Part shown: piece by piece, positions 18,101-24,299 of the stretch | Layout of the letters: every line of letters starts with the position of its first letter | Position numbering within the stretch: the stretch's first letter is position 1 | From: Prevotella sp. | Lineage (GTDB): Bacteria; Bacteroidota; Bacteroidia; Bacteroidales; Bacteroidaceae | DNA: 35,602 nt | Direction: 5' to 3' | NCBI GenBank assembly: GCA_024681875.1 | Contig: JAILAA010000092.1 | Coordinates: 1-35,602, forward strand | Made by a program: the position numbers and the translations under genes | Notes under the pieces: generated by a model | The model's input: the letters and a program-made list of their open reading frames with translations, nothing else | The model's database searches: none | Told to the model about the DNA's origin: nothing

Positions 18101-18375
18101 GGCGAGCTGAAGGACAGCGATGTTGCCACCTCCGGCACTTTCAGCGTATAGGTGCCATCGGCCTCAGTCAGCGTACTAAAGCCTTTTATCTCAGCCACAC
18201 TGACCAGCACGCCGCCAATGGGCCTGCCGGTAGTGCCATTCACCACACAACCCTTCACTTCGCGCATGTCTTGCGCACTTGCAGTGCTAGTGAATAGTGA
18301 ACAGTGAAGAGTGATGATGGCTGCACACACCATCCATCTCGCTGTCTTGCTGAACAGATAAACGATTTTATTCAT
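15160..18375 (-). CDS. SusC-like TonB-dependent outer-membrane receptor (pair 1)
   Basis: This 1071-residue protein has a signal peptide ending TASAQ (near residue 35). A carboxypeptidase-regulatory-like domain follows (VKGCVVNGTTGRPIGGVLVS, DGTYTLKVP, ~38-110), then the plug (GIGSVMFINGLGSVNSNAQ, LIVVDGVIFD, ESVEVLRNGTALYGAKGANG, ~135-250) and a large beta barrel ending in a typical outer-membrane tail (SLVAGIKINL). It would import glycan fragments using TonB energy, with the SusD at 13019-14803 as its lid. It starts 36 bp after the fasciclin gene at 18412-20073, so it belongs to the same transcript. Leader residues ~20-29 and the gap before the start both consist of 7-bp repeats. Confidence 0.95.
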   Translation of the reverse strand: MNKIVYLFSKTARWMVCAAIITLHCSLFTSTASAQDMREVKGCVVNGTTGRPIGGVLVSVAEIKGFSTLTEADGTYTLKVPEVATSLSFSSPDYNLSKAGLGKDTEQRTVRLYPSTFSAEYDATTHVNATGTASGFQFSDAVGIADDIQKRLGAQVHTITRSGTPGIGSVMFINGLGSVNSNAQPLIVVDGVIFDQQYGRTMLHDGFYNDILANISPTDIESVEVLRNGTALYGAKGANGVVLINTRRNHSMATRITASIAGGVTLEPKTFDVMDAAQYKSYASDLLQTTNTTLKDFKFLNELPTNYYLPQYSNNTDWKDLVYRSALTQNYSINVEGGDDVADYNLSLGYIDRQSTLKDNKMNRINIRFNSDIHITKKLDIRFDASFANQTRNLRNDGAPANYSEGTPTSTAFLAYAKSPMISPWTFSGGMIRDGYIDVADESYLDEALAAYSNYNYKLANPLAINEYGEAENKNHFENSMINLAVTPSYRFNSHLSLSEHFSYNLVNANEKFYIPRNGVPRYYVSSVNAYCDNEVRSMAAKQNSLMSDTRIDWQNRYDAHRVSLFGGVRFNWEDYTQIAQLGYNTTSDKMPAISSSLDNAKPSGASNSWKNIAWYLQAQYDYLQRYYLQFNASVETSSRFGRDAEHAMKLFEVPWGVFHGAQAAWVLSNESWFQKLKGIDYLRLSVGYDVSGNDDIDYYAARSYFASHNFLEDVSGLSFENIGNTRLQWETTTRLNVGLEANVLANRLNLRVNWFHSAVDNLLMYQPLKYVTGLRQNWSNDGVMKNQGIDVSFVAKVLALKDFQWEVGASVGHYKNKITKVPGGNSIENTVYGATVLTAIGQPANVFYGYQTEGVFATSEEAAAAGLFILGTDGVTRKYFEAGDMHFKDRNGNGQIDDADRIVIGDPNPDIYGNIFTSLAYKRWKLDARFSYSLGNDVYNYMRQQFESGSRFMNQTSAMATRWQTEGQVTDMPRATFQDPMGNARFSDRWIEDGSYLKLKTITLSYTIPVNTTFLQGLQCWVQANNVLTLTRYLGTDPEFAMTNSVIGQGIDLGRLPQSRSLVAGIKINL
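18290..18317. repeat. Four degenerate 7-bp units in the SusC1 leader
   Basis: The units are gtgaata, gtgaaca, gtgaaga and gtgatga. They encode part of the signal peptide (IITLHCSLFT). The period is shared with the other arrays, though the unit differs. Confidence 0.8.
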
Positions 18376-18379
18376 AATG

Positions 18380-18407
18380 ATGAGTTATGAGTTATGAGTC
18401 ATGAGTA
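18380..18407. repeat. Four 7-bp units just upstream of the SusC1 start
   Basis: atgagtt, atgagtt, atgagtc and atgagta fill almost the whole 36-bp gap between the fasciclin gene stop and the susC start codon. They occupy the place of the ribosome-binding region, so copy number could alter translation. Confidence 0.85.
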
Positions 18408-18411
18408 TGTG

Positions 18412-20073
18412 TTATTCTTCCGTCGGTTTGAAGAAAATGCGGTCAACGCGCAGGACGGCTCCGTCGGTGTTCGACTGCAGCTCCAGTCTGACGGTAGGCT
18501 CGGTCAGGCCATAGGACGAAGTGGTCAGCTTCACGCCCGACTGTAGCTTCACTTCGCTTACCGTTGTCGGGTCGATGCTCTTGGCATAGCGGAAGGAGGG
18601 CGAGGTCATCACGCCGTTCTGGTCGGCCTGACGGATTCGGCTGAGTACCCTGACCTCCTTCGCCGTCTCTGCAACGGCCAGTGTATCAGCCGCTGTTGCA
18701 GGGGCAAAGACGGCATAGATGTCGTACTTCACGCCGGAAAGGAGATTCGGCACCTTGAAGCCCACCACGACGCGGGCCGTAGGATTTGAAGGAACCACCT
18801 CGATGAAGGCATTTCCTGACACCTGGTTGTAGAAAGGATTGTTTGAAACGACTTGGCTGATAGTGATCGGCTCCACGGCATTGATAAGCGTGTCCTGGTA
18901 CTGGCTGTTCTCTGCCTCTACTGCAATGGTCTGCATAAATGTCCTGAACTTGGAAATGCGCAGGTTGTCAGTCTTTCTGACATGGCCGTTGCTGCAAGTG
19001 ATGTCCTGCGTGTCGTAGAAGATGCCGCCCTCGTCGAAAGGCCTGGGATAGACATAATAGTTGTCGGCTATGCCCAGCTGTTTCCTCATGGTTGAAGAAA
19101 CGGCCTGTGTGGAGACAGCCGAGTCGAGGAACGCCACCTCAGGATTGTTCGTGCGGCTGAAGATAGCGCCGCAGATGACAGCCAGGCGGGTGTTGGTATA
19201 GACCAGCGAGTCGCGACCGGCCATGTTGTTAGGATAGTTGAAACAAGGCTCATATTCCTTCACCAGCCGGTCCCATTCGGCATTGGTGGGAGCCACCATC
19301 CAGTAGGTGCTGTCCTCAGAATTGATGAGACCGTACTTAGTCAGTAGGTCGTTGGTAAACACTGTGACGGAGTCCAGATAGTGAGTCAGTCCGTCGACAA
19401 TCTCACCCGGCACACTTTGTGTCTCGTCAAACTCGTACGTGCTATGGCTGTTGATGAACTGATAGACGCTGTCAAGTCCCTCCTCCATGTCCAGGCACTC
19501 CAACACGTTGGGCACATAGGCCATTTTGCTGTCGATGATGAACAGCAGACCGTTGGACAACTGCGTGTTGACTGTTGACAACTGGCTGTTAGTGAGGGCT
19601 TGGGCAGTCAGGGTGGCGTATTTGTCATTCATCAGCTTGATGGTCTTGTTCGTCAGCGATGATACGGGGTGGCGGTACAAGGCGATGTGATTCTGCAGGA
19701 AGCGGCGCACAACGCTGTTGTCATTGCTGCGCACGCCCTGGGCCTCTTGCTCCTTGTAGGTAGCAATGAGCAGGTCGGCCTCAGCCGCTGTGAAAGCGCT
19801 GTTGGTGGGAGCAAAGACCGTGAAGGTCTGACTGCCGTCCAGGATCTTGTCATAGCCACAAGCCTCAGCCACACGGGCAAAGTTACTTAGCTCCTGATTG
19901 GAGGAGATGGACTGCCACAAGGTGCCGGAAACCACGTCCGACGGATTGTAGTGCTCCTCCCATTTGTCGCTACAGGAGGTCAAGGCCCACCCAAGCCCTC
20001 CCCAAGGGAGGGATGTTGAAATACAAAGGAAGGCTGATACCACGGCCTTTGAAAGCTTATTCTTTCTATTCAT
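18412..20073 (-). CDS. Fasciclin (FAS1) domain lipoprotein, two domains
   Basis: About 553 residues from the chosen start; the frame opens five codons earlier at 20088. ATG at 20073 is preferred because A-rich sequence precedes it and the leader then begins MNRKNKLSKAV. The lipobox LTSCSD sits next to GGLGWA, which is encoded by a palindromic repeat. Two FAS1 domains are suggested by FTVFAPTNSAF (~residue 90) and WMVAPTNAEW (~265), each followed by a return motif such as LLFIIDSKM. The C-terminal ~150 residues look like a beta-rich binding domain. FAS1 proteins act in adhesion and appear beside SusC/SusD in some Bacteroidota loci; a surface glycan- or protein-binding role is inferred. Its first ~45 codons and upstream sequence are nearly identical to those of the next gene (20223-22304). 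Confidence 0.85.
   Translation of the reverse strand: MNRKNKLSKAVVSAFLCISTSLPWGGLGWALTSCSDKWEEHYNPSDVVSGTLWQSISSNQELSNFARVAEACGYDKILDGSQTFTVFAPTNSAFTAAEADLLIATYKEQEAQGVRSNDNSVVRRFLQNHIALYRHPVSSLTNKTIKLMNDKYATLTAQALTNSQLSTVNTQLSNGLLFIIDSKMAYVPNVLECLDMEEGLDSVYQFINSHSTYEFDETQSVPGEIVDGLTHYLDSVTVFTNDLLTKYGLINSEDSTYWMVAPTNAEWDRLVKEYEPCFNYPNNMAGRDSLVYTNTRLAVICGAIFSRTNNPEVAFLDSAVSTQAVSSTMRKQLGIADNYYVYPRPFDEGGIFYDTQDITCSNGHVRKTDNLRISKFRTFMQTIAVEAENSQYQDTLINAVEPITISQVVSNNPFYNQVSGNAFIEVVPSNPTARVVVGFKVPNLLSGVKYDIYAVFAPATAADTLAVAETAKEVRVLSRIRQADQNGVMTSPSFRYAKSIDPTTVSEVKLQSGVKLTTSSYGLTEPTVRLELQSNTDGAVLRVDRIFFKPTEE
19561..19595. repeat. Degenerate 7-bp units inside the first FAS1 domain
   Basis: ctgcgtg, ttgactg, ttgacaa, ctggctg and ttagtga are consecutive. 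They encode NSQLSTVNTQLSN, a low-complexity loop just before LLFIIDSKM. The similarity between units is weaker than in the other arrays. Confidence 0.55.
19986..20015. repeat. Palindromic repeat in the FAS1 lipoprotein leader
   Basis: cccacccaagccctcccc followed by aagggaggg encodes LPWGGLGWA in the lipoprotein leader directly before the lipobox. It belongs to the same family as 22217-22245 and 24113-24179. Confidence 0.8.
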
Positions 20074-20129
20074 TTTTATTTGTCCCATTTACGATTGAAG
20101 TATTGATGATGTATCTTACATCCCTCCCT

Positions 20130-20220
20130 TAGTCCCCCTCGCCCTTAAAGTCCCCCTCGCCCTTTGGAGAGGGGTTAGGGGTGAGGCCGGGGTTAGGGGT
20201 GAGGCCGGGGTGGGCTTTTT
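20130..20220. repeat. GC-rich repeats between the two FAS1 lipoprotein genes
   Basis: The gap holds ccctccc, a partial duplication of gtccccctcgccctt, the hairpin ccctttggagagggg and two tandem copies of ggggttaggggtgaggcc. The same series fills the gap at 22350-22427. No gene is seen. The hairpins could weaken or end transcription between genes. Confidence 0.75.
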
Positions 20221-20222
20221 AG

Positions 20223-22304
20223 TTACAGCATGGGTTCCATGGCGCCCTCGTCGGTGATGCCGAAGACACTTCTGGGCACTAACTCCAGGAAGTCGAGCAT
20301 AAACTCGTTGTCATTGCCCTGCTTGGTCGACACACAGCGGATGCGCAGATAATGGTCTTCTCCTGAGTTGATGTTAGCCGTACACAGCACCATGCGATAG
20401 GTATGTGGCTGACGGGCGAAGTAGACATGGTCGTTACCACCGCCATAGGGATAGTGGTAGCCGCCGGTGGGTCCACGGTAGTAGCCCTTGTTCTTCAGCT
20501 CCTTCTGGTCGGTCGACAGCTCCAGCATGGTCATGGAGTTGTAGTCCGCCTTCCAGTTGGAACCGAGGATGGAGGCATCGCTGAGGTTCTTGGTCATGTC
20601 GAGCGGTATGCCCTGCGGCTTGTCGTCATAGTATATCTGTGCCACGCCGCGGGTGGGCTCGGCTGCAAAACCGATACGTATCTGCCACTGACCGTCAAAG
20701 GGCACCGGAGGCAGGCGGAAGGTGAAGTCGAAGTCTTTGAAGAGGTTCATCTCGTCACCCTCATAGCTATCATACCAGTCGTGGGGACGACGGTAGACGA
20801 ACAGACTGCCCTCGTTCAGCGTCACCCCGTCAAGATAGCCGTTGGGGAAATAGTAGTTGCGTCCGTACTTGCCTGTCTCGTCATAGACAGGATCGTCATA
20901 CTTAACGCCGTTGTTGCGCTGGTTCAGGCGGATGTCGTTGGTCATCAGCTCGGGGAAGATAGTGGAGAAGTCCATGCGGATGAGGGAGTTGAACACCTCG
21001 TTGCGTGTCTGGTCGTCGAAGGCCAGGATGTCGTCCACATAGAAGTAGCGGCCGTTGAGTGCATCCTGCTTGTAGTCGGTCTCCACCGTAGGATAGATAT
21101 AAACACCGGGAATCTGGAACTCATCGTCCCAACGGCGGTTGATATAGCGCTGCCCGATGGTGCTGGGACCTGCCCACTTGCGCACGGTCAGTCGCTCGAA
21201 CTTCATCATCGTGTGAGGGAGCATCGTCTCATACCAGTCCACGGGATTCATCTCACGCGTCTCAATTCCGATGTCGTTATAGGGTGTCAGGTAATTCCAT
21301 CCCTTGACATCGCGCGTCAAAATATGGTAGGCCAGGAAGCGGTGCAGGGGATTCTTCTCGTGACTGATATGAGCAAAGTCATGGTATGGCTGATTAACAT
21401 CCTCGGGATACTGTTCGTCATAAATCTCGCAAGCTTTCTTATAGAGCTGTTCCAGCGTGGTGATACCGTATTTTTCACGCAACACCGAGTCGGTAGGTGT
21501 AAAGATGGTGAAGCCGATGCGTTTCTCGTCAGGCACGGTGGCCGTCTCTTTGTTCACGTGCGACACATAGCGCTGGCGGGGATAGTTCAGGCGTTCTTTC
21601 TCCCATTCCTCGTCACGGTAGGCATAGAGCTGGCTGGCAAAGCCGGCACTGCGCACAGCCTTGGCAAAAAGGCTGATGTGAGGGTTCAGCTCCATCATAT
21701 CGAGAATCATACGGTTGCTGCTTTCCAACACTTCCGTGACGGGCTGCACAAAACCGTTCTCTACTGAGTCATCTTGCAACTCAAAGATGATGTGCGACGT
21801 TCCGTTCAAGAAGACGACAGCATTGCCGTGGTCGTCCAATCCATGACTCACCTCAATATAACGGCGGTTCATGTTGGCGGTTGAGAGAACGCCGTCGTTC
21901 ATGTCGGCCGTGGTGTACATGTCCTTGACAAGATGGGTACGTACCAGCGTGTCGCAGTCCTCGAACGTCATCTGCTCGATACTGCTCAGCCCCTTCTTCT
22001 TCAGGTAGTTACCCATGGCTTCGTTGGTGGGTGCGAAACACGTGTACTCGCCGTATGTGGAGAGCAGCTTGGTCATGCCCGTATGCTCTACCAGAGCTGC
22101 AAACTGGCTATAGTTCTCGTGGGTCTTCAGATAGTCGCTCATCATCTGCCCCTTGAAGGTGTAGAAGTTGGCAGTGTCGGGCTCGTCGCTACAGGAGGAA
22201 AGAACCAAACAAAGGGCCCACCCAAGCCCTCCCAAAGGGAGGGATGTTGAAATACAAAGGAAGGCTGATAACACGGCCTTTGAAAGCTTATTCTTTCTAT
22301 TCAT
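20223..22304 (-). CDS. Fasciclin (FAS1) domain lipoprotein, larger paralogue
   Basis: About 693 residues from ATG 22304; the frame opens five codons earlier at 22319, and MNRKNKLSKAV is again the better start. The leader carries GGLGWA from a palindromic repeat and the lipobox LSSCSD. FAS1 signatures appear at YTCFAPTNEAM (~residue 95) and FTIFTPTDSVL (~270), with the rest, including a beta-rich C-terminal region (FTFRLPPVPFDGQWQIRIGF), of unclear fold. Apart from the leader it is not closely similar to its neighbour at 18412-20073. It sits between SusD2 and the second FAS1 gene in the same run, so a surface binding or scaffold role in the same uptake system is likely but inferred. Confidence 0.85.
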   Translation of the reverse strand: MNRKNKLSKAVLSAFLCISTSLPLGGLGWALCLVLSSCSDEPDTANFYTFKGQMMSDYLKTHENYSQFAALVEHTGMTKLLSTYGEYTCFAPTNEAMGNYLKKKGLSSIEQMTFEDCDTLVRTHLVKDMYTTADMNDGVLSTANMNRRYIEVSHGLDDHGNAVVFLNGTSHIIFELQDDSVENGFVQPVTEVLESSNRMILDMMELNPHISLFAKAVRSAGFASQLYAYRDEEWEKERLNYPRQRYVSHVNKETATVPDEKRIGFTIFTPTDSVLREKYGITTLEQLYKKACEIYDEQYPEDVNQPYHDFAHISHEKNPLHRFLAYHILTRDVKGWNYLTPYNDIGIETREMNPVDWYETMLPHTMMKFERLTVRKWAGPSTIGQRYINRRWDDEFQIPGVYIYPTVETDYKQDALNGRYFYVDDILAFDDQTRNEVFNSLIRMDFSTIFPELMTNDIRLNQRNNGVKYDDPVYDETGKYGRNYYFPNGYLDGVTLNEGSLFVYRRPHDWYDSYEGDEMNLFKDFDFTFRLPPVPFDGQWQIRIGFAAEPTRGVAQIYYDDKPQGIPLDMTKNLSDASILGSNWKADYNSMTMLELSTDQKELKNKGYYRGPTGGYHYPYGGGNDHVYFARQPHTYRMVLCTANINSGEDHYLRIRCVSTKQGNDNEFMLDFLELVPRSVFGITDEGAMEPML
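22217..22245. repeat. Palindromic repeat in the second FAS1 lipoprotein leader
   Basis: cccacccaagccctccc followed by aaagggaggg encodes LPLGGLGWA. It is part of a block of about 220 bp nearly identical to 19986-20220. Confidence 0.8.
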
Positions 22305-22349
22305 TTTTATATGTCCCATTTACGATTGAAGTATTGATGATGTATCTTA

Positions 22350-22427
22350 ACTCCCCTCCCTTAGTTCCCCTCGCCCTTTGGAGAGGGGTTAGGGGTGAGG
22401 CCGGGGTTAGGGGTGAGGCTGGGTGGC
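22350..22427. repeat. GC-rich repeats between SusD2 and the FAS1 gene
   Basis: The gap carries ctcccctccc, the ccctttggagagggg hairpin and two near copies of ggggttaggggtgaggc. It is nearly the same as the gap at 20130-20220. No gene is seen. Confidence 0.75.
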
Positions 22428-24230
22428 TTATTTCGTGCGTTCTATGCTGCCGTCCTCGCCGCTGCCAAAGGCTGGATTCTGGGTCAGGAGACTGTTCACC
22501 TTGAGTTCGTCAATATGATAGGGCCAGTAGATGGCATCCATTCTAGAAAGCTTGCTCGACAATGTGCTGCCGCTGTTACCTTTGCGCGCCACCACGCCAA
22601 TGAGATAGTTGGTGTTGCCGTCGCGGCGTGCCCGGCGCACCAGATCGTACCAACGCTTGCCTTCGAACATCAGCTCGCGTTGACGTTCCTCAATAACGAG
22701 GGCACGCATGAGTGATTTCGAAGAGAAGTCGTTCCAATCAAGATTCTTATTCTCCTTGTCAAAGTTACTACGCTTGTTGATGGCATTGACAATGGTGAAC
22801 GCCTGATGCAGCAGGGAGTCGGCCTGCAGTTTTCCGGCCTCAGTGCTGTCATTGTCGTTGACCATCTCTACCAAAGCCTCAGCTTTCATCAGCATTACGT
22901 CGCTCAAGCGGTAGATCACCCAGTTGGCGTGACATTTCCCGTCGGCATAGGCTACGCCATAGCTAGCTTCGGGTTCTGCCTTGCCAGTGTTTACCATCGG
23001 CTGTGGGAAAGCGTATTTGTTGATGCCGTAGGTATTGGACTGCCCCTGTACGGGCTGTAGGTTCTCGTAGAAACGACTGTCATATTTAGACAGGAAGATG
23101 CTGAACGACTCGTCGCTGACATCAGTTCCAATAAAGTCGGCAGGGCGCACTAATCCGGGAAAGGTCGAGGCATTGCCGTAAAACGAGCTGATGGCACCAT
23201 TGGCCAGCATGTCGTCGTCATTCATGAAAATCAATTCGAAGATGCTCTCACTACTGTTGCCCTTGCCGAAGATTTCGTCAGAAGCATTGCCATAGTAATT
23301 AGCGGTGCTGTAATTATCGCTGATGAGTGGGAAACCGTCAATGAGCTGAGAGTTGAGTGTCGAGAGTTGAGTAGTGAGGGCTGACTGCGTTTTTTCCTTG
23401 AACTCGTTGAGTTTTGCCTCAATGACCATATCGGCATACTTCACCGTGTTCTGATAGTCCTGCTTCCACAGATACATGTCGGCCAACAGAGCGTGGATGG
23501 CATCCTGCGTGATGCGTCCCCGCTGATAGTAGGTCTGGCTGACAGGATAACGTCTCACGGCGAGTGTCTGCTTGGCTTCCAGATCTTCAATCAGCATAGT
23601 GAGCACACTGTTGAATGGTGCTGCGGGCACCTTCATCTCCTGATTGTCGTTAAGATAGGGCTCTGTGATAAAGGGCACGTCGCGGAATGTGCGAATGAGG
23701 TAAAAGTACATCAGGTCGCGCAGCGCCGAAACCTCTGCCACGGTGGCGTTCAGCTTGCTCTGGGTGTAGCTTGGATCTTTCTCGGCCACCTGTGGTGCAT
23801 AGCGCAAGACGGTATTGCAGCGGTTGATGACATTGTAGAAGTCGCCCCACTTCGCATACGTGTTGCTGGCATTAATATTCTCCTTGAAAATATTGGCTAT
23901 ATGCACGTCGTTCTCAAAATTCCTGCCGCCTACGATGTTGTCAGAGCGGAACTCGCCCCACACCATCATGCGGCCAATGACACTCTGTGCTTGCATCGAC
24001 GAATAGCATCCGGCCACCACGCCTTCCACGTCGGCCTCCTCGTTCCAGTATTTGTCGAGAACGATAATCTCCTGTGGCTCGATTTGCAGGAAGTCGCTAC
24101 AGGAAGAAAGGGCCCACCCAAGCCCTCCCAAGGAGAGGGAGGGTAAAGCCCACCCAAGCCCTCCCAAAAGGAGGGATGTTAAGATGGTTGATAGCTTGGA
24201 AAGCATCGTTTTTATTCTATTACTTATCAT
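22428..24230 (-). CDS. SusD-like nutrient-binding lipoprotein (pair 2)
   Basis: This 600-residue protein has a leader containing the phrase GGLGWALPSL and then GGLGWAL before the lipobox LSSCSD; these two phrases are two embedded palindromic repeats. Family motifs include FLQIEPQEIIVLDKYWN, GDFYNVINRCNTVLRYA, EVSALRDLMYFYLIRTFRDV, PFITEP and the C-terminal EERQRELMFEGKRWYDLVRRA. It pairs with the SusC at 24300-27662, 69 bp upstream in the transcript. An internal low-complexity stretch at residues ~281-295 (TTQLSTLNSQLIDG) is encoded by six 7-bp units and probably sits in a surface loop. Confidence 0.95.
   Translation of the reverse strand: MISNRIKTMLSKLSTILTSLLLGGLGWALPSLSLGGLGWALSSCSDFLQIEPQEIIVLDKYWNEEADVEGVVAGCYSSMQAQSVIGRMMVWGEFRSDNIVGGRNFENDVHIANIFKENINASNTYAKWGDFYNVINRCNTVLRYAPQVAEKDPSYTQSKLNATVAEVSALRDLMYFYLIRTFRDVPFITEPYLNDNQEMKVPAAPFNSVLTMLIEDLEAKQTLAVRRYPVSQTYYQRGRITQDAIHALLADMYLWKQDYQNTVKYADMVIEAKLNEFKEKTQSALTTQLSTLNSQLIDGFPLISDNYSTANYYGNASDEIFGKGNSSESIFELIFMNDDDMLANGAISSFYGNASTFPGLVRPADFIGTDVSDESFSIFLSKYDSRFYENLQPVQGQSNTYGINKYAFPQPMVNTGKAEPEASYGVAYADGKCHANWVIYRLSDVMLMKAEALVEMVNDNDSTEAGKLQADSLLHQAFTIVNAINKRSNFDKENKNLDWNDFSSKSLMRALVIEERQRELMFEGKRWYDLVRRARRDGNTNYLIGVVARKGNSGSTLSSKLSRMDAIYWPYHIDELKVNSLLTQNPAFGSGEDGSIERTK
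23347..23388. repeat. Six 7-bp units inside the SusD2 coding region
   Basis: tgagagt, tgagtgt, cgagagt, tgagtag, tgagggc and tgactgc are consecutive. Their 42 bp equal 14 codons, so this array as a whole keeps the frame. It encodes the low-complexity stretch around TTQLSTLNSQLIDG. Confidence 0.75.
24113..24179. repeat. Two palindromic repeats in the SusD2 leader
   Basis: Two copies of cccacccaagccctccc, one followed by aaggagaggg and one by aaaaggaggg, lie head to tail and encode the double GGLGWAL phrase in the lipoprotein signal. The length is unusual for a signal peptide hydrophobic core. Confidence 0.85.
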
Positions 24231-24267
24231 GATATATCATCATTATTGGTTTTACATACTTTTTAAC

Positions 24268-24298
24268 ATCCCTCCCTCTGGGAGGGCTTGGGTGGGCA
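24268..24298. repeat. Palindromic repeat between SusC2 and SusD2
   Basis: catccctccctctgggaggg followed by cttgggtgggc lies in the 69-bp gap immediately after the susC stop codon. It is in opposite orientation to the copies in the SusD2 leader, making a possible long-range hairpin at the start of the susD message. Confidence 0.8.
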
Positions 24299-24299
24299 T

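Noticed and set aside
20403..21767. 454-codon plus-strand frame inside the FAS1 gene
   Set aside because: It is valine- and histidine-rich antisense to a well-supported lipoprotein, with no start context; typical shadow frame.
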